54,050 nucleotides of DNA from CAZOKN01 sp964580525 (GCA_964580525.1 CAZOKN010000008.1:1-54050), one strand, 5' to 3'. Shown: positions 17,084 through 25,387, counted from the first letter of the stretch. The notes: generated by a model from the sequence alone, not told the origin. Translations and numbers: made by a program.

Positions 17084-18268
17084 TTACTCTCGCTCAACAC
17101 ACAAAGCAACACCCATTCCGCCACCAACACACAAAGTTGCCAAACCTTTTTTAGCATTACGCTTTTGCATTGAATGCATCAACGTCACCAAAATCCTAGC
17201 TCCTGAAGCACCAATTGGATGTCCAAGTGCAATCGCACCACCATTAACATTTACTTTATTAAGATCCCAACCAAGCTCACGATTTACAGCGATGGATTGT
17301 GCTGCAAATGCCTCATTAGCCTCAATCAAATCAAGATCACCAATTTTCCATCCAGCTTTAGCTAATGCTTTCTTTGTTGCACTGACAGGACCAATACCCA
17401 TAATTTTTGGATCAACTCCTGCATGAGCAAAAGATTTTACTGTAGCCAATGGAGTAAGACCGCGCTTTTTTGCTTCTTCTTTTGTCATAAGCATAACAAC
17501 TGCAGCACCATCGTTAATTCCCGAAGCATTACCTGCTGTTACTGTCCCTTCTTTTGAAAATGCAGGACGCAATTTTGCCAACGCATCAACTGTAACTCCC
17601 GCCCTTGGAAATTCATCTTTGTTTAAAGTTACGTCACCTTTTCTATCTTGAATAACAACCGAAACAGTTTCATCATTAAAAGCACCTGAGTTTTGTGCAG
17701 CTTCAGCTTTATTTTGTGATTTGCAGGCAAATTCATCCTGCTCAGCACGCGAAATTTTAAACTCTTGCGCTATATTTTCAGCTGTGATTCCCATATGATA
17801 ATTGTTAAATGCTTCCCATAAGCCGTCTTTTATCATGGTATCAACAAGTCCTGCATCACCCATTTTAACACCACTGCGCATAAACACAGCATGTGGTGCC
17901 TGACTCATGCTTTCCTGACCACCAGCTATAACAATCTCACTATCTCCGGCAATAATCGCCTGCGCACCCAGCGCCACGCTGCGCAATCCCGAACCACAAA
18001 CCTGATTGATAGTCCAAGCTGGAACTTCCTTAGGAACACCAGCTGCAATAGACGCCTGTCTTGCCGGATTCTGGCCACAATTTGCTGTTAATATTTGCCC
18101 CATGATAATTTCAGAAATATCTGCGCCGTTAATGCCTGTGCTGCTTATAATATCCCTTATAACAACTTCACCAAGCTTATGAGCTGGCAGAGAAGAAAGA
18201 CCGCCATTAAAATTTCCTATTGGAGTACGCTTCGCCGCAACAATAACAACTTCTCTCGGGGCAGACAT
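17084..18268 (-). CDS. phaA: Acetyl-CoA acetyltransferase (beta-ketothiolase)
   Basis: Condenses two acetyl-CoA to acetoacetyl-CoA, the first PHB step. The thiolase active site is complete: Cys91 in NQVCGSGLRS, NEAFAAQ, His350 in GGAIALGHPIGASGAR, and Cys380 in ATLCVGGGMG. Length 394 is typical of biosynthetic thiolases. It lies between the methyltransferase and phaB on the same strand. A hairpin (CCTAAG 18318-18323 with CTTAGG 18342-18347) sits in the 90-base gap upstream and may separate it from the genes before. Confidence 0.95.
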   Translation of the reverse strand: MSAPREVVIVAAKRTPIGNFNGGLSSLPAHKLGEVVIRDIISSTGINGADISEIIMGQILTANCGQNPARQASIAAGVPKEVPAWTINQVCGSGLRSVALGAQAIIAGDSEIVIAGGQESMSQAPHAVFMRSGVKMGDAGLVDTMIKDGLWEAFNNYHMGITAENIAQEFKISRAEQDEFACKSQNKAEAAQNSGAFNDETVSVVIQDRKGDVTLNKDEFPRAGVTVDALAKLRPAFSKEGTVTAGNASGINDGAAVVMLMTKEEAKKRGLTPLATVKSFAHAGVDPKIMGIGPVSATKKALAKAGWKIGDLDLIEANEAFAAQSIAVNRELGWDLNKVNVNGGAIALGHPIGASGARILVTLMHSMQKRNAKKGLATLCVGGGMGVALCVERE

Positions 18269-18358
18269 AAAAACCTCAAATCTTTAAAAATAACTAGAAC
18301 CAAACATAAATTTAGCGCCTAAGATATACTTCCAACCTTGGCTTAGGACAAGGAATTA

Positions 18359-19144
18359 TTATCTTTTCTTAGCAAAAACAAAGGAATAATCGCCTTTTTT
18401 ACTTTCATAAGTTTTCATAATTTCTCTAATATATCCAGACTCAATATCCTTTTTTAACCTTGTTAAGCCAACTTCTATTTCGTCGCCATAAACAGAAAGA
18501 TGGAAAGATGAAATTCCAGCCCTAACAGCAGGATTTAGATATATCTCAGGACGATATTTGCCAGAATAAAGAAATAAATCTGTAAGAGAATCCGTCACAA
18601 AAAATGGCTGCTGCTTTATATAGCCAAACCCGGCAGCAGATAACGCAGATTCCAGCCTATCAAATGGCGAAAAACTACGCATACTATCTTCCATCATTTT
18701 AGGAAAATATTCCAAAAGCCAACAATCTTGCATTTGCTCAGGAGTGCAGGTGAATATGACAAAATTACCTTTATCTATAACCCTATAAATTTCCTTAAAC
18801 GCAGTTTCAATATCCTGAATATGGTGTGTCGCCAATGTACAAACTGCGCCCTCAAAACTATTATCTTCAAAAGGCAATGCTTTTGCATCACCCTGATGCC
18901 ACTTTATTGCAGGATTTTTAATTTTCGCTTTACTAAGCATTTCTTCGGATATATCAATGCCTTCTATATGCAATCCCGATTTCGCCAATGCATCTGTGTA
19001 ATTCCCCGAACCACAAGCCACATCAAGATAAACACCATTTCCATTAGGCGTGAGCAGCCCTAGTAATGTTTTTACTATTTCAGGATCAGGCTTACGCGTA
19101 GTGTCGTATGTTTTGCCTATTGTGTTGTAGATTGCTTTTTTCAT
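18359..19144 (-). CDS. SAM-dependent methyltransferase of unknown substrate
   Basis: 261-residue class I methyltransferase (Methyltransf_11 type). Motif I is VYLDVACGSGNYTDAL (about 38-53), followed by GIDISEEML (motif II region), WHQGDAKALPFEDNSFEG and a VIDKGNFVIFTC strand. The C-terminal part is not diagnostic. It is located between the AAA ATPase and phaA inside the PHB locus; whether it takes part in PHB metabolism is unknown. It could act on a small molecule or quinone, but nothing in the sequence decides. Confidence 0.85.
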   Translation of the reverse strand: MKKAIYNTIGKTYDTTRKPDPEIVKTLLGLLTPNGNGVYLDVACGSGNYTDALAKSGLHIEGIDISEEMLSKAKIKNPAIKWHQGDAKALPFEDNSFEGAVCTLATHHIQDIETAFKEIYRVIDKGNFVIFTCTPEQMQDCWLLEYFPKMMEDSMRSFSPFDRLESALSAAGFGYIKQQPFFVTDSLTDLFLYSGKYRPEIYLNPAVRAGISSFHLSVYGDEIEVGLTRLKKDIESGYIREIMKTYESKKGDYSFVFAKKR

Positions 19145-19157
19145 AATATCTCTTACT

Positions 19158-19688
19158 TTAAATCAAGCTCAAAATCTCCTTTGCCCTCTCCGCAACGGGC
19201 TTTGCCGCTATCTTTATACATTTATACCCATATGAGCGATACACTTTTTCATGTATTTTTTCAAATACCAAAGATTCTTTAAAGCTTATTTTTCTAGCCT
19301 CAGACGGTGTACAAAAACCTAAATTTTCGATGAAAAATACTTTTTTCTGATAAATTTTCTGTCGCTTTATACGGGCCAGCTCCCTAAGCAAAACTTCTGA
19401 TAACGGAATTTTTAAGTATAGACTTAAGGCATAGGCATCTATTGGAGAGCGATCAAAAAATTGTAATTTCGAAGACACTTCTGTTTCCATTTGCCTTTGC
19501 TTTTGTAAGGTAACAATTTTATCAACGAAATAAGGATCTTCCCATGGCTCATCAATCCCCAGACCTTGTTCTAGAGCTATTATGTCAGTTGCAGCTTCTT
19601 CCACAACATCATAACCAGCATTTTCTAAAAAACGTATCAAAGATGTTTTGCCAGAACCAGGTGTGCCTGTGAGTATATATCTTTTCAT
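19158..19688 (-). CDS. AAA_28-type P-loop ATPase
   Basis: 176 residues from the ATG at 19688: MKRYILTGTPGSGKTSL with Walker A GTPGSGKT (8-15), then VVEEAATDII, a FFDRSPIDAYALSLYL segment typical of this kinase-like family, and FFIENLGF. The frame stays open farther upstream, but the 19688 start is preferred because it overlaps the phaC stop in a 4-base ATGA junction, a hallmark of coupling. Family members resemble nucleoside or small-metabolite kinases of unknown substrate. Tight linkage to phaC suggests a role around PHB or acyl-CoA metabolism; this is inference. Confidence 0.85.
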   Translation of the reverse strand: MKRYILTGTPGSGKTSLIRFLENAGYDVVEEAATDIIALEQGLGIDEPWEDPYFVDKIVTLQKQRQMETEVSSKLQFFDRSPIDAYALSLYLKIPLSEVLLRELARIKRQKIYQKKVFFIENLGFCTPSEARKISFKESLVFEKIHEKVYRSYGYKCIKIAAKPVAERAKEILSLI

Positions 19689-20893
19689 TTTTCTAAAGTC
19701 CTCACCCACTCCGCAAATGGCTCCCATACCGTTTTTCTAGCACGGCTACCTGCAACCATCGAAACATGACCAGAGTCAGAAATAATCACCTGCTTATTTT
19801 TAACTAAAGCTATCAGAGGCAATGTGCTTTCTGTTGGCACGATGTGGTCGTTCTTTGCCATAACAAATAATACCGGCACAGAAATCTTTACAGGCGAAAC
19901 TATCTCACCCTCAACCTGCCATTTATTATTTTTAATATTGTTATAATGCACCCAATCAATAAAACATTCTTTACTAACCTTACGCGACATAGCAACGCCA
20001 TCATTAACCCAATTTTCAAGCGCAGCAAACTCTTCTAGATTTTTTGCCTCATCATTTATAATATTAAAGATGCTATCAAATTTTTGTTTAACAAGGCTGG
20101 GATGCAGATAATAAAACATTGACTGTATAAGATTAGCTGGAACTTTCTCCATTGAATTTATAACTTTTTCAAGAATAGAAACTGATTCTTCACCCATACT
20201 TACTCGCGCAAACTCTTTTACGTGAAAATCCCAAGGTGTAGCCATCATAATAAGACCTTTTATTTTACTCTCATTACGCAACGTAGACGCACAAGCAATA
20301 AGCCCACCCATGCAATATCCAGCTAAAAAAATAGGACGTTTTTCTTTTTGCCAGATAAATTCTATAATTTTATCTAATCTTTCCGCAATATAGTCATCAA
20401 GTGAAAATTCTATTTCAGCTGAACCTGGCTCACCCCAATCAATTAGATATGAAGTAATATTTTGCTTTTGCAGATAACGTACAAAGCTACGCTTTTTTGA
20501 TAAATCAAGAATATATGCTCTGTTGATTAGCGATGGTATAAATAAAACTACAGAACCGTCTCCATCTGTGGAGTTATAAGCAAATAATTTGCTAGAACCT
20601 TCTTGCCAAAGCGTTTCTGGCTCTTCAACATCCCTTTTATACTGATAATTATTTAAGTAGGTAATCGCAGCAGTAAGGTCTTTCAATTTGCTATCAACCT
20701 GACTTGCTAATTCAGCCAACAGCTCTTTTTGATCTCTTTCTTGTAGTTGTTTTTTTAGATTTACTGCTTCTTTTTCCAGCTGGGGATTCCAGTTTGGCAA
20801 TCCTCTTTTCAATATCTGCAACGCGCTCGCTGAGCTTGCATAGCTCATCATTAACATGCCTAAATATGTCTGAAGAGGCATTTGGTTGAGCAT
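19685..20893 (-). CDS. phaC: Poly(3-hydroxybutyrate) synthase, alphaproteobacterial PhaC
   Basis: 402-residue PHB polymerase with an alpha/beta hydrolase fold. The nucleophile sits in GYCMGG (192-197, Cys194); Asp349 in AKNDHIVP and His376 in SDSGHVSMVAGSRA complete the triad. FIPSLINRAYILDL and YLIDWGEPG are strongly conserved in this family. The N-terminus MPLQTYLGMLMMSYASS with GLPNWNPQL matches, from memory, the PLPLHL...LPWNP region of alphaproteobacterial synthases, so I keep the ATG at 20893. That ATG has AAAAGGA ten bases upstream. It places the first 61 codons on top of the 3' part of the phaE-like gene in a different frame. A TTG at 20719 is the only alternative that avoids most of the overlap, but it would delete the conserved N-terminus. 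Confidence 0.88.
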   Translation of the reverse strand: MLNQMPLQTYLGMLMMSYASSASALQILKRGLPNWNPQLEKEAVNLKKQLQERDQKELLAELASQVDSKLKDLTAAITYLNNYQYKRDVEEPETLWQEGSSKLFAYNSTDGDGSVVLFIPSLINRAYILDLSKKRSFVRYLQKQNITSYLIDWGEPGSAEIEFSLDDYIAERLDKIIEFIWQKEKRPIFLAGYCMGGLIACASTLRNESKIKGLIMMATPWDFHVKEFARVSMGEESVSILEKVINSMEKVPANLIQSMFYYLHPSLVKQKFDSIFNIINDEAKNLEEFAALENWVNDGVAMSRKVSKECFIDWVHYNNIKNNKWQVEGEIVSPVKISVPVLFVMAKNDHIVPTESTLPLIALVKNKQVIISDSGHVSMVAGSRARKTVWEPFAEWVRTLEK

Positions 20894-21062
20894 TGAAAGA
20901 CATTCCTTTTTTTATAGATTCAGCATAACCTTCTTGTATGCCACTAAACATTTTCAACATATAAGTCACAGTTTCAGGATCACGTGACATATATGCAAAT
21001 TGTTTTTGCCAAAGTTCTAGAAATTCTTTAATTATATCTTTAGTATCTTTTTTATCTGACAT
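20712..21062 (-). CDS. PhaE-like small coiled-coil accessory protein
   Basis: 116 residues from the ATG at 21062 (AGAG seven bases upstream; an upstream GTG at 21086 is less likely). Residues 1-55 are helical with FLELWQKQFAYMSRDPETVT and MFSGIQEGYAESIKKG. Next comes a heptad coiled coil NDELCKLSERVADIEKRIAK, then a Lys/Arg-rich tail ending KRSKRAVG. Position directly before phaC, size and coiled coil suggest a PhaE- or PhaR-type synthase partner; I did not find an unmistakable PhaE signature. The basic tail could bind DNA, polymer or granule surface. The last 182 bases, covering the coiled coil and tail, also encode the start of phaC in another frame. Confidence 0.72.
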   Translation of the reverse strand: MSDKKDTKDIIKEFLELWQKQFAYMSRDPETVTYMLKMFSGIQEGYAESIKKGMSFNAQPNASSDIFRHVNDELCKLSERVADIEKRIAKLESPAGKRSSKSKKTTTRKRSKRAVG

Positions 21063-21072
21063 ATATTGCTCT

Positions 21073-21097
21073 AACGATACGTTCACTATAGATCGTT
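21073..21097. promoter_or_regulatory. Dyad in the phaR/phaE-like divergent promoter region
   Basis: Inverted repeat AACGAT (21073-21078) and ATCGTT (21092-21097) separated by 13 bases, roughly two helical turns between half-site centres. It lies within the 60 bases separating the two divergent start codons. A regulator-binding site is possible, PhaR itself being an obvious candidate. The half-sites differ from the TGC-N3-GCA site near phasin. Confidence 0.35.
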
Positions 21098-21122
21098 TTT
21101 TATTTCAGGATAGGTTTTTTTC

Positions 21123-21587
21123 ATGTCAACACAAGAGAATAATGGGCCAACTATCATAAAGAAATACGCCAACAGAAGGCTTTATAACACAGCCACAAGC
21201 TGCTACATCACTCTCGAAGATTTGTATGAAATGGTGAAAAAAGGCGAGGAATTTGAAGTCCATGATGCAAAAACAAATGAAGACCTAACCAAAGGCGTAT
21301 TAACACAAATAATCTTTGAACAGGAAACTAAAGGCTCCAATCTTCTTTCAGTAAATTTCCTACGTAATCTTATAGGTTTATACGACGATAATATGGGCGG
21401 TGTATTCCCTAATTATCTGAATATGGTAATGGATAATTTTGTTCAAAATCAAGAACGTATGGAAAAAATGTCCAAAGAGGGCTGGCAGGATTTTAGTCCT
21501 ATGAAAATCTTTGAGAATATGACCAAACAAAATATGGAAATTCTTGAAAAAACTATGAAGATGTTTGATCCAAACGGAAACAAGTAA
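21123..21587 (+). CDS. phaR: PHB synthesis repressor PhaR
   Basis: 154-residue DNA- and PHB-binding regulator. The N-terminal PHB/PHA accumulation regulator DNA-binding domain is unmistakable: IIKKYANRRLYNTATSCYIT (about 11-30) and LEDLYEMVKKGEEFEVHDAK. It is followed by the second conserved block ILTQIIFEQETKG-type sequence and NFLRNLIGLYDDNM. In relatives, PhaR represses phasin and leaves DNA when it binds nascent PHB. Here it is divergent from the phaE-like-phaC genes across 60 bases, with AGGA upstream of its ATG. Confidence 0.95.
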   Translation: MSTQENNGPTIIKKYANRRLYNTATSCYITLEDLYEMVKKGEEFEVHDAKTNEDLTKGVLTQIIFEQETKGSNLLSVNFLRNLIGLYDDNMGGVFPNYLNMVMDNFVQNQERMEKMSKEGWQDFSPMKIFENMTKQNMEILEKTMKMFDPNGNK

Positions 21588-21599
21588 CTTTATTTATTT

Positions 21600-22517
21600 T
21601 TATAATACAAACTTCTCGCCCAGATAAACCCTTCTTACTTCTTTATCATTGACGATATCTTTAGGCGCACCCTCAGTCAAAACTTTACCATCGTGAATTA
21701 TATAAGCCCTATCTATTAGATCTAAAGCTTCCCGCACGTTATGGTCTGTTATTAAAACACCAATGCCACGATCTTTTAAATGCGAAACAAGCTCTTTTAT
21801 GTCTGCAACGGCAACCGGGTCAATACCAGCCAAAGGCTCATCAAGAAGTATAAAGGAAGGATTACTCGCCAAAGCACGTGCAATTTCAACACGACGGCGT
21901 TCACCACCTGAAAGTGCCACAGCAGGAGAACGACGCAAATGGGTGATAGAAAACTCTCCCATCAGTTCTTCAAGAAGCAAACCGCGCCTTTCTTTTATAG
22001 GCTCCGCCAATTCCAAAACAGCCAATATATTTTCTTCGACTGTCATTCCTCTAAAAATCGAAGCCTCTTGTGGCAGATAACCAACACCCATTCTCGCTCT
22101 GCGATAAACTGGTAATTTTGTTATATCAACACCATCAAGAGAAATAGTTCCATAATCAGGCTTTATAAGGCCCATTATCATATAAAATGATGTGGTTTTT
22201 CCTGCTCCGTTAGGACCAAGTAATCCAACTGCTTCACCACGATTAATAACCAGGCTGATATCACGCACAGCAGGCTTATCACCATAAGACTTGCCCAAAT
22301 TACGAACCTGTAATCCTAATGTATTATTTTCTGAAACGAGTTTTGGTTTTGATATTTCGATCTCTTTGTTCTTCACATTTTCGGCAATAGAAACAACTTT
22401 TTTATCACCACCACCAGTAACGGCTAATTCCTGCTGCCTGGCTTCTTCTGCCTTCTTTTTTTTCAAGGCTTCGGCACTTGCTCTGACAGATGAACCTTTA
22501 TCTTTTTTATACGCCAT
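21600..22517 (-). CDS. lptB: LPS export ABC ATPase LptB with N-terminal extension
   Basis: ATPase that powers lipopolysaccharide transport through LptFG-C-A-DE. The ABC domain starts near residue 69 and has Walker A GPNGAGKTT (101-109), the LptB-type YLPQEASIFRGMTVEENI Q-loop, signature LSGGERRRVEIARAL and Walker B FILLDEPLAGID, then ITDHNVREAL. A charged extension of about 65 residues (Lys/Ala/Glu rich, with a GGGDKK linker) precedes the domain; standard LptB is about 240 residues. No internal Met offers an obvious shorter start close to the domain. It follows lptA by 17 bases. Confidence 0.95.
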   Translation of the reverse strand: MAYKKDKGSSVRASAEALKKKKAEEARQQELAVTGGGDKKVVSIAENVKNKEIEISKPKLVSENNTLGLQVRNLGKSYGDKPAVRDISLVINRGEAVGLLGPNGAGKTTSFYMIMGLIKPDYGTISLDGVDITKLPVYRRARMGVGYLPQEASIFRGMTVEENILAVLELAEPIKERRGLLLEELMGEFSITHLRRSPAVALSGGERRRVEIARALASNPSFILLDEPLAGIDPVAVADIKELVSHLKDRGIGVLITDHNVREALDLIDRAYIIHDGKVLTEGAPKDIVNDKEVRRVYLGEKFVL

Positions 22518-22534
22518 TGCTTTATAACTTTCTA

Positions 22535-23092
22535 TTATTCAGGAACGAAAACGCCCCTAACTCTTTGTTTCTTTCCAGCCTGTCCAGGAACGGTTTCACC
22601 TTGCCCGGAGCTAATCATTTTACTCTGTCCAGTGGCCAGGTTATACACCATTTCCTCACCTCTTACTATACTTTTTCCGCTTGTAAGCGTAACATTTCCT
22701 AAAATAGTAACAACTTTCTTGTCCACGTCATAAACTCCTTTATCACCCTGAGCTGTTTCTTTTGGAGTTGATAGGAAGATTTTTCCTTTGGTTTCAACTT
22801 TGGATATAGAATTTGTAGGCTTGCTACCATCATCAGCCTTTTTGCCCTTAGCCTTATTGGCTTTATAGTAAATCGTCATTTCTTCTGATCGTAAATTAAC
22901 ATTACCCTGCTTGGCCAAAACATTGCCAGAAAATATAGCTTTATCTTCTTTTCTATAAACTTCCAGCTGATCGGAAGTAATCTCAACAGGCTTTTTATCA
23001 TTGCCTTTAAAAACATCCGTCTCTTGGGCAAAGGAATTTATACCAAGAAAACCGCTAAACAAGATTACAAATAATTTTATGATATTAAGCAC
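22535..23092 (-). CDS. lptA: LptA-like periplasmic LPS transport protein
   Basis: 185 residues with a signal peptide (about 1-21, cleaved after SFA) and an OstA/LptA beta-jellyroll: PVEITSDQLEVYRKEDKAIF, GNVLAKQGNVNLRSEEMTIY, then repeated strands KGVYDVDKKVVTILGNVTL and VRGEEMVYNLATG. LptA bridges the periplasm for LPS. A Lys-rich insert (about 79-95, KANKAKGKKADDGSKP) interrupts the strand repeats. The gene order lptA-lptB is the usual one; lptC is not in the window, since groEL and its terminator lie upstream on the same strand. Confidence 0.9.
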   Translation of the reverse strand: MLNIIKLFVILFSGFLGINSFAQETDVFKGNDKKPVEITSDQLEVYRKEDKAIFSGNVLAKQGNVNLRSEEMTIYYKANKAKGKKADDGSKPTNSISKVETKGKIFLSTPKETAQGDKGVYDVDKKVVTILGNVTLTSGKSIVRGEEMVYNLATGQSKMISSGQGETVPGQAGKKQRVRGVFVPE

Positions 23093-23152
23093 TTATTACC
23101 CTTTATAGCTTACTATTCAAATATAAATGCTTTGAGACAATTTTACAACAAA

Positions 23153-23179
23153 AAAGGGCCGCAATTGTTGCGGCCCTTT
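23153..23179 (-). terminator. Strong terminator of groES-groEL
   Basis: Perfect 12-bp stem AAAGGGCCGCAA (23153-23164) and TTGCGGCCCTTT (23168-23179) with a 3-base loop, 30 bases beyond the groEL stop. On the minus strand it runs into TTTTTTGTTG. This is the most GC-rich hairpin in the window and isolates groESL from lptAB. Confidence 0.9.
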
Positions 23180-23209
23180 AAAATTTGCATTTTTAAATGA
23201 AATAAGCAA

Positions 23210-24865
23210 CTAGAAGCCGCCCATTCCACCCATACCGCCCATTCCACCCATATCATGAGAATGGCCGCCGCCTGAAGCATTTTCATTCTTTGGCTCGTCA
23301 GAAACGATAGCTTCTGTAGTTATCAATAAACCAGCAACAGATGCCGCATCCTGAAGAGTAGCACGAACTACTTTTGCAGGATCAATGATACCAGCCGCAA
23401 ATGCATCAACATATTCAAGCTTTTGTGCATCGAATATTGTTGTATTGTTTTTGCTTTCAAGCAATTTTCCAGCAACAACAGCACCATCAACACCAGCATT
23501 CTCAGCAATCTGACGTACAGGAGCTTGTAATGCACGTTTAATTATGTTGATACCAGCTTGTTGATCAGGGTTGATAGCTTGCAATTTTTCCAAAACTCTT
23601 AAAGAGTAAAGAAGAGTAGCACCACCACCTGGAACTATACCTTCTTCAACTGCAGCACGTGTAGCATGCAATGCATCGTCAACGCGGTCTTTGCGCTCTT
23701 TAACTTCAACTTCTGTAGCACCGCCAACCTTAAGAACAGCAACACCACCAGAAAGTTTAGCCAAACGCTCTTGCAATTTTTCTTTGTCATAATCAGAAGT
23801 AGTTTCTTCGATCTGAGCTTTGATTTGAGCACAACGAGCTTTGATATCACCAGCAGCACCTTTACCATCAACTATAGTTGTATTTTCCTTGCTGATAGTT
23901 ACCTTCTTAGCTTGACCCAATTGCTTCAAACCAACATTCTCCAACTTCTGACCAAGATCTTCGCTTATAACTTCACCAGCAGTCAAGATAGCTATATCAT
24001 CAAGCATAGCTTTTCTTCTGTCGCCAAAACCAGGAGCTTTAACAGCAGCAACTTTCAAACCACCACGTAACTTGTTAACAACCAAAGTTGCCAAAGCTTC
24101 ACCTTCAACATCTTCAGCAATTATAAGCAATGGACGGCTAGATTGAACAACCGCTTCAAGAAGAGGAAGTATAGATTGCAAACCGCTCAATTTCTTTTCG
24201 AAAAGAAGAATAAAAGGATTGTCTAATTCAACAGTCATCTTTTCTGCGTTTGTTACGAAGTAAGGAGATAAGTAACCACGATCAAATTGCATACCTTCAA
24301 CAGTTTCAACTTCAAACTCAAAACCTTTACCTTCTTCAACAGTGATAACGCCTTCATTACCAACTTTTTCCATAGCTTCAGCAAGCTTTTCACCGATTTC
24401 TTTGTCACCATTAGCAGCAATCGTACCAACTTGAGAAACTTCAGCTTTATTGCTAATTTTCTTACTGTTCTTTTTAATTTCAGCAACTACAGCTTCAACA
24501 GCCTGGTCAATACCACGCTTCAAATCCATTGGATTGTGACCTGCAGCAACCAACTTAGAACCTTCGCGGAAGATTGATTGAGCAAGAACTGTAGAAGTAG
24601 TTGTACCATCACCTGCTATGTCGTTAGTTTTGCTAGCAACAGCCTTAATCATTTGAGCGCCCATATTCTGGAATTTGTTAGAAAGCTCAATAGCCTTAGC
24701 AACACTCACGCCATCCTTAGTGATTTGCGGAGCACCGAAAGATTTATCAATCACTACGTTACGACCTTTTGGTCCTAAAGTTACTTTCACAGCATTAGCA
24801 AGTATATCAACACCTTGCAAAATCTGCTCACGCGCTTTTGAACCGAATTCAATTTGTTTACCCAT
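23210..24865 (-). CDS. groEL: Chaperonin GroEL (60 kDa)
   Basis: 551-residue ATP-driven chaperonin forming the double heptamer. Visible features are KVTLGPKGRNVVID, the ATP site GDGTTT (about 86-91), the apical-domain DRGYLSPYFVTN, and a flexible C-terminal Gly-Met tail with four GGM-type repeats after GGGHSHD. The HSHD insertion just before the tail is slightly unusual. The gene lies 62 bases after groES on the same strand and is followed by a strong terminator. Confidence 0.98.
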   Translation of the reverse strand: MGKQIEFGSKAREQILQGVDILANAVKVTLGPKGRNVVIDKSFGAPQITKDGVSVAKAIELSNKFQNMGAQMIKAVASKTNDIAGDGTTTSTVLAQSIFREGSKLVAAGHNPMDLKRGIDQAVEAVVAEIKKNSKKISNKAEVSQVGTIAANGDKEIGEKLAEAMEKVGNEGVITVEEGKGFEFEVETVEGMQFDRGYLSPYFVTNAEKMTVELDNPFILLFEKKLSGLQSILPLLEAVVQSSRPLLIIAEDVEGEALATLVVNKLRGGLKVAAVKAPGFGDRRKAMLDDIAILTAGEVISEDLGQKLENVGLKQLGQAKKVTISKENTTIVDGKGAAGDIKARCAQIKAQIEETTSDYDKEKLQERLAKLSGGVAVLKVGGATEVEVKERKDRVDDALHATRAAVEEGIVPGGGATLLYSLRVLEKLQAINPDQQAGINIIKRALQAPVRQIAENAGVDGAVVAGKLLESKNNTTIFDAQKLEYVDAFAAGIIDPAKVVRATLQDAASVAGLLITTEAIVSDEPKNENASGGGHSHDMGGMGGMGGMGGF

Positions 24866-24927
24866 AATTTTTACCTATATATTTATTAATTAAATTATAT
24901 TTATTTTTACTAGTTACTAGTAACCAA

Positions 24928-25221
24928 TTAAGCAGCTTCCTCAACTGCCATTATATCAGCTTCTTTCATGATCAAATATTCTTCACCATCGATCTTGATT
25001 TCAGTGCCGCCCCATTTAGCGAAAAGAACAACGTCACCTTTTTTAACATCTAGAGGAACAACTTTACCAGCTTCATCCCTGCCACCCTGACCAACAGCAA
25101 CAACTTTACCTCTGGTAGGTTTTTCTTTTGCTGAATCAGGGATAATAATTCCACCAGCAGTTTTTTCTTCCTCTTGAATACGTTTAACCAACACGCGGTC
25201 ATGTAATGGTCTTATAGCCAT
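24928..25221 (-). CDS. groES: Co-chaperonin GroES
   Basis: 97-residue lid of the GroEL chamber. IRPLHDRVLVKRIQEEEKTA opens the beta barrel, the mobile loop is GGIIIPDSAKEKPTRG, and FAKWGGTEIKIDGEEYLIM closes it. Length is standard. The ATG follows AAGGAG. It is the first gene of the groESL operon and sits behind a RpoH-type promoter. Confidence 0.98.
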   Translation of the reverse strand: MAIRPLHDRVLVKRIQEEEKTAGGIIIPDSAKEKPTRGKVVAVGQGGRDEAGKVVPLDVKKGDVVLFAKWGGTEIKIDGEEYLIMKEADIMAVEEAA

Positions 25222-25297
25222 AGTTTTCTCCTTAAGTTAAAATTAAAATTCCAAATTCTTTATTTTTAAATCAGTATTCTAAAATACCGTAGACGCC

Positions 25298-25326
25298 AAT
25301 ATGGGGACTCCATATTTCTTTTTCAA
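25298..25326 (-). promoter_or_regulatory. RpoH (sigma-32) promoter of groESL
   Basis: On the minus strand TTGAAA (25321-25326), 14 bases, then CCCCATATT (25298-25306), 76 bases before the groES ATG. This matches the proteobacterial heat-shock sigma consensus (CTTGAAA, CCCCAT-T). No CIRCE element is seen, so heat-shock control probably rests on RpoH alone. Confidence 0.7.
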
Positions 25327-25387
25327 TACTTCAGTACAAAAATTCACCATCCCAAATTAGCACGCAAAATAATAAAAAATTAAACTC

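Noticed and set aside
18318..18347. Hairpin CCTAAG/CCAA with TTGG/CTTAGG before phaA
   Set aside because: Interrupted stem with an 8-base internal loop on one side and no T-run; recorded in the phaA entry only.
25357..25365. TTAGCACGC resembling half a CIRCE element upstream of groES
   Set aside because: The required GAGTGCTAA partner nine bases away is missing.
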